A stretch of DNA of 64,000 bases from Symsagittifera roscoffensis (Eukaryota; Xenacoelomorpha; Acoela; Convolutidae), in the NCBI RefSeq assembly GCF_963678635.1, contig NC_087065.1, positions 65,877,374-65,941,373 of the forward strand. The letters run 5' to 3'. Position 1 is the stretch's first letter, and each line of letters begins with the position of its first letter. Shown here in pieces: positions 9,681 through 20,400 of the stretch. The position numbers and the translations under genes are program-made. Below the pieces are notes generated by a model. That model searched no databases. It was not told the DNA's origin and was given only the letters and a program-made list of their open reading frames with translations.

Positions 9681-12296
9681 CGTGGGCTAAAAAAATGATT
9701 ATTTTGAGATTGAAAAGCGGTGGTATGGGGCTGTTCAATAATTTGTTCATAAGTATTATCATCTTGTGACTGGTGTGTCATTATATGTTGGACGGGACTT
9801 TGCGATGTATTGAGTCGAAAATTTGGATTATGTGTGATTGCTAAATTTCGAAAATTTCGTGGGACTAGGGATAGTGGATGGTTATTTGGTAGGGGTGGTA
9901 ATTGTGGTGCCGTTGGCTGTGTGTCGACATTGTTATGTTCTTCGTCGTATGTATTTTGTCGTGTTGTTAATTTTGTGTTATATTCTTTTATTTGTGCGTC
10001 TAAAAGAATTTTGTTTATAGATGTGGAAAAAATTCCAAAAAATCCTGCAAAGAGTATGCGTGCTACGCTTGCTTGTCTGTTTACTTGTGTGTGTATAGCA
10101 CATGTATTGTAGATTCCTTTTAAGAGTGAGAAAAGAAATCCAATAAAGTTAAACATTGCGTATAAAATAGTCAATTTTTCTAAGATGTAGTAGGGCCATC
10201 CTAGAAAATCAAGGATTTCATTCTTGAGTGTAACAAAGCTAAAAATGTTGATTGGTGATATATCTTGGGGACGGTATTTTTCGCCGTTTAGATATATATA
10301 ATCTTTAATGTCTTTAAAATATCCGCTATAGTCTTGCGTGTAGATATCGGCAAATCCTGCGGTTTCTGCAAGTTTGCGTAAATTTTGGTCTATTGATTGT
10401 CTTTGTATAGTGTCCATTTGTGTTAATAATTCTTGGAATTGTTGTGTTCTAATGTGATGTTGAATATCTGATTTTGAATAGATTCCTATTGATTGTAAAT
10501 CTATATTTGGGTTTCGAGCGATAGCGCGAATGCTTTCTGGTGAAAATTTTTTGAGTGATTGCATTAATGTGGGATATGGAGTGAGAAGATAATATTTATT
10601 TTCATCAGGGTTTAGTTGTACTACATTGTGGCTATTTTCTGATCCACATGGGACTGCGGTATCCCAGAAATAGGTTCTTCGTGAAAGTGTATCCACGAAA
10701 TGTACTTTATTCTTATAAAAGATAGGGATTCTTTTATAACATCGTTTATCTTCAAAAACGTATAGTGGTGATACTTTTTTAGTACAAGTATAAAACCATA
10801 AGATGTTTCCTTCATAGTCTAAAAAATTTGATCTATTTCCAGATAATAAGTATCCTGCGTAGGGTATTTTTAATACTGCTAGTGCAAGTGATTGTAATAT
10901 TTGTGTTCGTTCTAATTCGCATAGTTGGTGTAGTGTTTCTAATTCGGAGAGTGACATTTCTTGAAAAATTCGGCTAATTGTATAATCTAGTTTCATATCT
11001 AAATGAATATCATAGTGGATATTACCGAAATATGTAGTATTCATTAGTGATAATTCTTGTAAGCGTGTGCTTCTGGTGTCATAAGGTTTTAGATGTCCAC
11101 CAGGTTGTCCGTTGCTTTTTTCAAAATTAACTGGTATATAGGATGTTCCTTCGTTTAGAGGATGACCTGTGGCATATGGGTCGATTTTTACTTTTCCAGT
11201 GGTCATGTCGAATCCTTTTTCGTATTCAACTAATATTTCAGAGTATTGTGTTCTGTGAAGTGGATTCCTGTATTTGCATGCAAGTTCTGTTTCTTGATAT
11301 ATTTGAAAACGTGTCAATTTATTTTCTATATTGTCTATGTTTCTAAAATCGGATCTTAGTTTGCGTGATGGATGGACTTGTTCATAAGGAATTGATTGTA
11401 TGAAATATTTTTCGTGAAATTTTATCATACGAGCGTGTATTTTTGCTACTTGAAATGTTGTACATGTATCTTCGGGGAACCAAACAATTGTTGCTTGTGT
11501 TCTTGTTGTAGGGTCGCAATATCCTTGATCATTTTTACAAGGTAGTCGGATTCCTTGATAGATCATTGTATTATCAGATAAATCTCGTGTGAGTTGTATT
11601 TTTTCGAGTTGTATTTTCCAATCGAAAAACATTTTTTCTTGGTATCCTTTATTTTTCGTGTCTGCTTTGCAGTTTGATGGGTTATTTATACCAATGTGTG
11701 GTATCCAATGTTTATCATGTAGGTCATAGGTTAATCGTCCGTGTGCGCCGTTATACGGGTATTTTTCGTCTAGTTTTATATGTCCTTGGTGTCTTTCAAG
11801 TTGTGATTGGTGTACAGAGTCTGAAAAAACTTGAAAATTAACTAATTTTCTTTTGGGAATTTTTATTTTGTGTGATGTTTAGTCTAAGTAATTCATTTTT
11901 ACAATCGTCGGGATTGAGATGTAAAAGACGTTCTATATTACTTTGATAGAATGATTCATGGTCAAGTCGGTTTTTGTTGCCGTTGGAGACTTGTGAACAA
12001 TGTACTTTCTTTTCGGAAAATGTCGCTGTGAATTTATAACCTGTAACTGTTGTTGCTCGGGCTTTTGAATAGAGTGTTGCTATTATATCTGTGGTTTCTA
12101 TAGCTTGTGGTTCTGTTTCACATTGTGATACTTGATTTATTGCATATTTATGTAGTGTTTTTTGTTCATTTTCTTCGCAATCGTAATGTGTTACTAATAA
12201 ATCTTGTGGTCCTGTACGAGGAGAAGGGTTTATGTTTTGATTTGAGATTACTAGAAAAAGGAGTTGGAGAAAAATTAATAATTTTAGAATATACAT
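9677..12296 (-). pseudogene. env: ORF6: envelope-like glycoprotein, split by a one-base insertion (A)
   Basis: The ATG at 12296 opens a frame starting with a hydrophobic signal peptide (MYILKLLIFLQLLFLVIS), which ends at 11838 after 152 codons. The next frame then covers the rest of the protein to the stop at 9677, with its first ATG at 11632. Compared with element B, A has one extra base in an A-rich stretch near 11855-11870. The ectodomain is Cys-rich (YDCEENEQKT and CKNDQGYCDP stretches). Near codons 475-545 of the second part are long hydrophobic segments including LTILYAMFNFIGFLFSLLKG, then a ~100-residue tail with a PTAP motif. Cysteine pattern and layout resemble the glycoproteins of chuvirus-like negative-strand viruses, a family captured by other invertebrate LTR elements. 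That affiliation is my inference. Function would be membrane fusion and entry. Confidence 0.7.
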
Positions 12297-13420
12297 GTGT
12301 ATGATAATCCTGAGTATGGGTTATAAAATGTAATGTAACCAATTGTGTTTTTGGTGTATCTGTCGTATTTATATATTACTTCAGTAGTTATAAACGGTGG
12401 TGGTAGTGATTGAGCTGTTATGTTAGGTGGATTTAATGGGTAGGGATGTTGTGTAATATTGTTTAATTTAACTGTGATTTCAAACTTTAATTGTAAACTG
12501 TTTTGTTGGAGTATTTGAATATTGTGATCACGGATATCGTTGTGAATATCTTGGCGATATTGTAATCTATTAAGTGCCCAGTTATGAAGGCGGTTACTTT
12601 CTTGATGTTGTCCAAATAATGGTGGAGGTGCTGTGAATGTATTCCAATCTAATCTTAAAGGAATATTTATTGATGATTGTTCTCGATATCTGGCGTCTAG
12701 ATTATTTGGGAAATTTAAGTTAAAGGGTAGTGGTGAAAATTGGCTTATTGATGGTGTTGATGGTAGTGATAATGTTTCTGGTAGTGATGAGGATGTTGTT
12801 GTATCCGTAGAAATATCTATGGGGTCATTGACTAAATTTGGTTCACCTTGTGTGAATGAATGTGTAGTCCAATATGGTAGTCGTGATGTTAGGTTTGGGG
12901 GGTTAAAGGGATTTTCATGTATTTGTTCAGATGTTGGTGTTGAACCTAAGTAGTCTGAGGGTAGACTTGAAGTGCTTCGTTGTGAAAAAAGTGTAGGAGT
13001 TTCTGGTGTGATACCAGTGGTGTTTTCTGGAGTGGTTTGTGATGGGGATTGAGGTATATCAAAATGAACTCGGGGAGTTTGAAAATTTCTGTTTCGTCGA
13101 GGATGTATAATTTGTCTATTTATTTCTGTTGTGTTTTGGTTTTGACTAAGGTTTCGTATTCTACTTAGTTCTTGTGGTAGTGTTGGGTAAAGATTATATG
13201 TTGGTTCACTTAGGGATGCTTGTCGTTGAACTGGTTCTAGTGGTTCAGATAAACGAGCGTGCCGTTCTTCAAAAGTGTATGGATTGTCTTGAAAAGAAAT
13301 TCGTGTAGATGTTTGAGGATTTTGAGTAGTTAAAGGTGGTGTTGGATTATCTTGGGATGATGTCGGTGAAGACTGATTCTGTGACTGTTGGGTAGCAATT
13401 TTTGATGGATTTTTGAATTG
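12284..13420 (-). CDS. ORF5: 378-codon frame with no ATG (A)
   Basis: The minus-strand frame from 13420 to TAA at 12284 is open for 378 codons but contains no ATG. The equivalent frame in element B (40561-41694, 377 codons) is also fully open and also lacks ATG, and the two translate to closely similar proteins. The N-terminal ~230 residues are rich in Pro, Ser, Thr, Asn and Gln. The last ~130 are more ordered and contain LFGQHQESNRLHNWALNRLQ-like sequence, ending GLSYTCIF. Its end overlaps the ORF6 start by 13 nt. It begins just after the ORF4 stop, with stop codons in its own frame upstream, so it must be reached by splicing or a non-AUG start rather than by frameshift from ORF4. Function unknown. 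Confidence 0.75.
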   Translation of the reverse strand, partial: QFKNPSKIATQQSQNQSSPTSSQDNPTPPLTTQNPQTSTRISFQDNPYTFEERHARLSEPLEPVQRQASLSEPTYNLYPTLPQELSRIRNLSQNQNTTEINRQIIHPRRNRNFQTPRVHFDIPQSPSQTTPENTTGITPETPTLFSQRSTSSLPSDYLGSTPTSEQIHENPFNPPNLTSRLPYWTTHSFTQGEPNLVNDPIDISTDTTTSSSLPETLSLPSTPSISQFSPLPFNLNFPNNLDARYREQSSINIPLRLDWNTFTAPPPLFGQHQESNRLHNWALNRLQYRQDIHNDIRDHNIQILQQNSLQLKFEITVKLNNITQHPYPLNPPNITAQSLPPPFITTEVIYKYDRYTKNTIGYITFYNPYSGLSYTCIF

Positions 13421-13425
13421 TTACT

Positions 13426-13614
13426 TTAGTGGGAAGGTTTATGTTTATTATAATATTCTTCCAAAAAAATAATTAGAAAAATTGTTGCTAGGGCAAATGT
13501 GATGATTGCTTTCTTTATACATTTACATATTGTCAAAATGAGGGATGATAAAAATGTTATGAAGATTACAAACAATAAAAAAATATCAGTTCTACTGAAA
13601 ATTGTTCGTATCAT
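13426..13614 (-). CDS. ORF4: 62-aa membrane protein (A)
   Basis: A 62-codon frame with two hydrophobic stretches (about residues 11-30 and 36-52) separated by a short CKCIKK turn, and a hydrophilic EEYYNKHKPSH tail. Its ATG overlaps the ORF3 stop as ATGA (13611-13614). Element B keeps the frame open (40364-40540, 58 aa) with mostly conservative changes, which argues that it is a real gene despite its size. Two-helix hairpin proteins of this size in viruses are often viroporins or assembly proteins. That is only a suggestion. Confidence 0.6.
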   Translation of the reverse strand: MIRTIFSRTDIFLLFVIFITFLSSLILTICKCIKKAIITFALATIFLIIFLEEYYNKHKPSH

Positions 13615-13841
13615 TTAGACAAGTTGTTAAAATCGTACCTGTGGATATATTCAAGGGTTTTGGAAAGTTGGAGGAATAGTTCGAGTATTGTGTAGAAAAT
13701 TAAAAAAATGTTACAAAAAATGATTAAGATTATTAGAAAAGATTCAAGTATATCAAAAAGAAATATTATAAAAGCTTCAAGTATTGAAAAAAAATGTTTA
13801 AAATTTATAAGTATTTGAGCGACTGTTTGAGAGAAGAGCAT
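13611..13841 (-). CDS. ORF3: 76-aa hydrophobic protein (A)
   Basis: A 76-codon frame dominated by Phe, Ile and Leu, with one or two likely membrane spans between residues ~18 and 56 (including SFLIILIIFCNIFLIFYTIL) and a polar C-terminus. The ATG directly follows a TAA (13842-13844) that closes an upstream open stretch, and its own stop overlaps the ORF4 start. The element B copy is truncated by loss of one T in a T-run (40137-40277). Because T-rich DNA easily encodes hydrophobic frames, the case rests on the stop-start packing and conservation. Confidence 0.5.
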   Translation of the reverse strand: MLFSQTVAQILINFKHFFSILEAFIIFLFDILESFLIILIIFCNIFLIFYTILELFLQLSKTLEYIHRYDFNNLSK

Positions 13842-14010
13842 TTAAGAAATGATCTCTTGGTCGAATATTTTTTGCTGTTTGAGGCGATTTTCTAGTGTGG
13901 TCGAATTATTTATTAGTTTTTTGACAAGTGGGTTGAGTTTTGTAAAAAATTGTTGGGGGCAATTTTCATGGTGACTGGGAGGTCGTCTTTTTCTTTATTT
14001 TTGTTTGTCA
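13842..14010 (-). other. Possible small coding remnant directly upstream of ORF3 (A)
   Basis: A stretch ending in TAA immediately before the ORF3 ATG is open for about 55 codons without an ATG in frame. Its translation (KLNPLVKKLINNSTTLENRL and onward) has leucine/isoleucine spacing like a short coiled coil. An ATG at the right place upstream is in another frame, separated by a T-run that is one base shorter than in element B. B has the run but no ATG. The two copies may each carry a different lesion of a ~45-aa gene, or this may be chance. Confidence 0.3.
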
Positions 14011-14441
14011 AATGATCCGGGGTATGGTGAGATTTTTATACTTTAGGCTAATTAAAATCTTCATTTTGTTACTTTAGGCTAAGTTATCAAATTTGTTTTG
14101 GGGGTATTCGTGGTCTGAGTTGGGGAAATATTGTTGATCTTTGGGTTATTAGATAAGGGAGGGGTACGGTATTATGGTGATATTTATTTTAGTTGTCAAG
14201 TTGGAGTGGTTTGCTTATTTTTGACCTGGAGGTTGTAAAGTTATAGTTAGAGATGTGCCTGGAGTTCTAGATTATTCGTCTAATTGGTCTTAGTTTGAGT
14301 TAGAGAAAGTGGCGGATTGGATGAATCCTATTGGTCTATTTTGAACTAGAATTATTGCGTACTTGTGAGCATGTTATTTTGAAAAATTGAAATGAAAAAT
14401 GTTACGGAGGTTTCAAGATTGTGAAGTATAAAATCTTAAAA
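14011..14441 (-). promoter_or_regulatory. Putative internal promoter between pol and the downstream genes (A)
   Basis: Conserved motifs in the pol-ORF3 gap, in sense order: two CCAAT boxes 14 bp apart (antisense of 14330-14334 and 14316-14320), then a duplicated TAGCCTAAAGTA motif, the second copy running into TATAAAAA (antisense of 14033-14040). Element B has the same motifs at 39643-39647, 39657-39661, 39895-39937 and 39936-39943. The surrounding sequence is less well preserved, which fits a subgenomic promoter for ORF3-ORF7. Functional assignment is inference. Confidence 0.45.
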
Positions 14442-17400
14442 TTACTTTTTAAATTCTACTTTCTTTAATATTTTAGATTGGGGGATGAACATTTTGTAGT
14501 TTTTACGTGGTTGATTTCGGAGTCTTGTTGTTTTTCTATGTTCTGATTTGTCTATTTCTTCTTGGGGTATTATTTGTTCTGTCATTTTTCTATTTTTTCT
14601 TGGTTTTGGAGATTCTTTATGGTTTTGTGTATTGTTTTTGGTGGCGGTTGGTTTTGTGTTTTGATTTTCGGTGGGGTTATCATTTTGTTCTGTGTTTTTC
14701 AGATGTGGTTCATTTTGAATGATTTTTAATCCTGTGAAAGAATATAATTGAGTTAATTCGCGGAGTGCGTATTCTTTTGGGTAATAAGGTAATAGGTTGT
14801 TTCGATGTTGAACGATTTCTTTTTTGTTTGAGTCGGTAATTTTATATGTGACATCAGTGGGTTTTGCAATTATTTGGTAGGGTCCTTTTCGGAGGGGTTG
14901 TAATTTTTTAGAAATTCCTTTTTGAGTATTAAAATTAGGTATTAAAACAAATGTTCCAATTTTTAAATCGGAAGCTGGTGTAAAACGTGAATTGATTTGT
15001 TCATTTATGTTTTGTCTTTGTAATAACTTTTTCGTTATTTTTTGGTAAATTTCATTGTGTTTCTTATCTCTATTTAAAATCCATTCGGTGTGTGTACCGG
15101 AGGCTAATTTAAGAATTTGTGGGTGATGAAAATGATCTTCATCGTGCGTATGTAATGGGAGGTTATAACAAATTGAGTCTTTATTCGGTTGACAATAACC
15201 TTGTGCGTTTTTATGGGAATTTGCTGTAAACATTATTGGTTTGCGTGGCTTTTGGTTGAAAACCATTTCATATGGTGACATTCCTAAAGTTGTCGTGATT
15301 TGTGAGTTATATGCTAAGGTAAATAATTTTACATCTGCTGACCATTCGGTATATTTTGTATCATTTCCGTTGATGATACATCTAAGATATTCTTGTAGTG
15401 AACGGTTCATACCTTCGACTAAGCCGTTTGTCCAAGGTGCATGAGATGTACGTGGTTTGTGTTTAATGTTATATAAATGACATAGTGTTATTATTTCATT
15501 ATTTATGAATTCTGTACCATTGTCTGTAACTAAAATTTCTGGTAGTCCAAATTTTGCTATCCAGTGTTCATAAAGTGTTGTGTATGCGTAATAAGCATTA
15601 CAATGTGGTACTGGGTTAAGTGCTACATAGTGTGTAAATGCGTCAACAATTACCATAATGTAGGAGTTTCCTTCTGATGAGGGTGAAATTGGGCCTTTAG
15701 TATCAAATGAGATACGGTGATTAAAGTACAAACTTTGTCCTTTGAAATCTTGTTTTTGTGCTATTTGTTTTTGATTTGGGTAAGGTTTATTTAGCTGACA
15801 TACTATACAATCATTGCATAGTACTTTTATCCAAATTGGTGCATTTGGGAAGTAAAAATTTTGTATAAAATTTGAATATGTTTTTTCTGATCCAGAGTGT
15901 CCTTTAATATTTTGTGTATGTGAAATATTAAAAGCGATGAGAATCATACTTATAGGGAGACATGGAACTGTAGATTCATTCAGGTTATACTCTAAAAGGT
16001 CTGTATTTTCGTTAATTGTTGTGTTGTTAAATTTGCGAAAATATCGGAGGAGTGTTTTGTTTCCTAGTATGGTTGAATCTGCTTTGATAGGTTTAGTTTT
16101 ATATTTGTGCCATGATTTCAGTTGTCGAATTATCGGGTCAAGATTTTGATATTGTTTCAGTGTTGAAATTGTAATCGTATCTGTTGGGGGGAGAAAAATG
16201 TTTTCAATTTCGAATTTAGATAAGGGTATTGTATCAAGTGGGTCGTGAAGGTCAAAAACTTGATTTATTGTGTATTTTGAATCATTTGTTTGTGGTCCTG
16301 ATAAATTTATTTTATCAGTTAAATCTTCTTTTTCAATTAGTGGAAAATGGTCTTTTTTAGGCGGGTGTTGTTTTGTTCGTTTTTGTTGGGTGTTATTTTT
16401 TATCCATTGAGAATATGGGATTGGTTTGAAAGTTGATGTTCCAAGTAGATCAACTTCATAATGATTATTTTGACAATCTAAATAAAGTGGGAAATGTTGT
16501 AAATTATTTATTTGTGATTGTTCAATATCAGTTTTTACTGCATATTTGCATTCTAATCGGGGTGATGTTTCGTTTTCTGCAAGGTAGAATTTTATGTTTT
16601 TGGGTATTTCAACTGTTGTTTTTCGTGTAAGTAATTCAGGTGGTGTATTTCGACTTAAGGTGTCTGGTAATGCAAGATTTTTTCCTGCAGTCCAAACTAT
16701 ATGTAAGTTTGGAAATTTCATTAGAATTAGTTGAAATCTGTAAACTCGGTGGTTTGGGTTAGATTTCTGTGTGAAAAGAAAAATGATTGGTTTGTGGTCT
16801 GTGAATAAAACTGTGGGATGTTTTGATCCAAGTATCAGAAATTCATATTCTGTCAGTGTATATATTATGGCTGTACATTCTCTCATTAGAGTTGAGAGTC
16901 GTAGCTCTGCTTGAGTGAATAATCGAGAATTTGCTGATATGAGGTTCATTTTATTTGTACCATTATGTGATTGTAATAGTGCTGCGCCGATGCCAAAGTT
17001 CGAAGCGTCGCACATTGCATAAAATGGTTGATCAGGGTCTGGAATTGTGTTTGAAATTTGTTCAGTTAAAAGTTTCTTTATTTCTTCAAATCGTGCTTGA
17101 TGTTCTGTATTCCATTCAAAATTATTTTGTTGTCTAAGGATGTTGTAAAATGGTCGTAGATATAATTGCATTTTATAAACATATTTACTTAAAAAGTTTA
17201 ACATTCCAAGGAATTCTTGGATTTTCTTTTTATTTGTTGGTGGTTGAAGTTTTTGAATAGCGTCAATGCGTGATTTCAGTGGAGTGATTGTTTTTCTTTC
17301 TATGTTATGTCCTAAGAATTTAACTCTTGTCAAAAAGAAGTGTGATTTATCGGGGGCGGCCTTCAGATTTTCGTTCTGAAGTATTTGGTGATATTTTTCT

Positions 17401-20400
17401 AAAACTTTGAACATTTCGTCTTTTGTTTGTGATTGCATAAAAACATCGTCTAGATAGGTGATTGCGTTTTTCTTGAGTATTAGTGGTCTAAAAATTTTGC
17501 TCATAAAAGCTGAAAATGCTGCTGGTCCTATGGATATTCCATAGAATAAGCGGTTAAATTCATATTGTTGGTTTCCGATAACAAATTGTGTTAAACGTCG
17601 TGATTGTTCATCTAGTGGCATTTGATTGTATGCACTATTCATATCGGCGGTTGTAAAGTATTTGCCGTTTATTTTTGTTAAAATAACTTGTATTGGTTCA
17701 ATGGGCCAATTACATTTTGATTCATCTATGAGTGAATTGAGGTATCTAGCATCGAGAACGATTTTTAATGATTCTCCTTTAGCTAGAATGATAACGGGGT
17801 TGATGAATGTGTTGCCTTTTGGTTGTTCTTCTTTATTAACTGGTGATATAATGTTGTATTGTTCTAAAATATCGAGTAATCTGTTTACTTTATCATGTAA
17901 GTGAATTGGTACTTTACTTGCTCTCTGTTTTTTGAAAACTGCGTCTGGTTTTAATGGGAGATGTAGTGATGAACTGATTTTGCCAACATCGAATTTTGAT
18001 GTTGCATAGACTGATGAATATTTAATTAGCTGTTTGGCTAACTTTTCGAATTCGTCTTGTGTTATTTGTGAATGTTGGAAATTAAACATTGTTAAAAATT
18101 TTTGTTGGTCCTCTGTGTAGTTACTGATGTTGAATGTAGGTTTGAAATATGGAGTTTTTGTGAAATAATCCGTATTTCTGTTTTCGTTACTTATTATATT
18201 ATTTATAGATAATTCTTCATTAAGAATTGTAGATTGGCAAATATCTAGTAATTGGAGTATATTATTTACGCGATAGGCTTTTTCGTGTATTGGTGATATT
18301 GTAGCGTTGGTTTCACAATATCCTAAAAGTCCTAAAGGTAATGTTACTTGATAAGGTGTGTTGTTATAAACATGTAAGGAAATAATATCTGAATTCGAAT
18401 TTTTCAAATATTTTATTGAAGAGATTGTGATTTTGAAAAATTTATGAATAGGTTTGAATTCAAAATCTGACATATAAAATTTTTGTTTGTTTTGTTCTTT
18501 ATCATATTGGTGAACTTGTTTGATTGAAAAATTATATATGTTTCCTGATAGTGGTTTCAGGTGTTTTCTTTGTTGGTTAAATATCGGATAAAATTTTGAA
18601 AAGAATGGTGGTTGTTTATTTAATCTTTGAAAAAATGTTAGGGATGTTTCTTTTGTTTTTGTATATTTATCTTTGATTAATATTTTACTGTTTAGGATGT
18701 TAATTGTTGGTATATACTTCGAAATAAATGGTATTCCAATGATATTATATTTAATATCAGTGATATGGAATATTTGTTTAAATGGCTTATTTAGAATTTT
18801 GCTTTGCTCCATTGTTCTGGTAGGGAGGAGAAATAATTGGATTTTTCCGTAGTTTATCAATGTTGATCCTTGTGCTGTTGCTAGTTTACTGGTGGTTTCA
18901 AGAGGTGTTAGCTTTGGATGTAAAGTTTTTATTTCATTCCATGTGGGAATGTTTATTATGTTTGATTCTGCTCCTGAATCAATTAAAAAATCTATTTCAA
19001 GGTCTGGTGGTTGAAATTCTTTATTTCTTGGGCTTTCTAAGAGAAATGGTATTGTCCAGATTTTTTCTTTGGGTTGTTCTTTTTGTATATTTTGGTAGAT
19101 GTGGTTTGTATTCAAGCATTTTGTTTTGACATTTTGATTGGGTTGTTCTGTAGTATTTTTTGCATTTGTTTCTTGCGTTGTTGGTGTGGAATTTATGGGT
19201 GTAGTGTAATGATTTTGAAGAAATTCTGATTGATTTTCATATATGTGTGATGGAAAGGGTTGTTCATATATGACAGATTCATAGTCATTTTCGACTTTTA
19301 TCATATTGATAGAAAGAGTGTTTTCAGTATCGCTTTCTGAATCTGATGATGTACAGTTTATTTGATTGAGTTGTAACGTATCAGTTACTGTGTTATCAAT
19401 ACCTGGAGGGTCTGATGTAGTTTCTGGGTTAGATTGTACTTGATTGATTTGCCTTTGATGTTTAGGTGTATTACTTCTGTGACGATTATTAGAATTATTA
19501 TAGTTATTATTATTCCTATGTGGTGATTGGGAATAATTTCTGTAACGATTATTATAACTTGGGTGTCGATTTTGTGAATTATTTCGCGATCTGTTTTGGT
19601 AGTTATTGTTTGGTCTGTTATAGTTCGATCTATTATATGAGTTATTCCTTGATCGATTGTTCGGATAATTCTGGTTTCGGTTGTTTGAATAACTTCTATT
19701 TCTATTATAGGAGTAGTTTCTATTCCTATTGTATGATGAATTTCGTGATTGGTTGTTTGGATAGTAGTTATTTCTTGATTGGGAATTAGATCTAGAAACA
19801 AATCGTTGTGTATTTGAATTTGATCTGGAGTAGTTATTTCTACTATTTGGTCTATTGTAGTGATTTTGTGATGAATTATACGTGTTTCTTCGTTCTGGTG
19901 ATCTTCCTCTATAACTTGAGTTATATGGAGATTGATTTCTTGTATAGCTTGTATTGTTCGGGAGTGGTTTTCCTGAACTGTTGTTGCTGTGAACTGTTTT
20001 GTTCGGTAAATTTTGATCTTTTTTCATGTATTGATAGAATGATTTATTTGGTTCTTTGTATTTTTGAGGTTTATTGTGACTATCTTGCTGTTTTTGTCTA
20101 CATTCGGAAATACTATGTCCGTATCGTCGGCAATAATTACACCATTTTTTGAAAGATGGTTTGCCTTTAAAGTTCGGGTTCTTTTCGTAAATATTGAGTA
20201 TTTCAGTGATTTTTTCAACGAGGTCTGTTTCTGATTCCTGTATATTATTAATATTAGTGGGAGTCGTTTCAATTTTGTTAACGTATTGTAATTTCAGATT
20301 TTCCGTTTCTTCTAGTTTCATCGTGATTTCTGCTTGTTCTAATTTGTCTACTAGTTTTCGAAAATCTAAATCGGGTTCTCGAATTGAAGAAGGATGTGAT

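Noticed and set aside
11850-11880. Programmed frameshift within env of element A
   Set aside because: A CCCAAAA run is present but not in the codon phase needed, and element B reads through without any shift, so an insertion is the simpler reading.
19385-19801. A 138-codon minus-strand frame inside the Asn/Arg/Ser tract of ORF2, also open in B (34162-34578)
   Set aside because: It is an alternative frame of a repetitive low-complexity tract; its Thr/Ile-rich product mirrors the codon pattern of the main frame.
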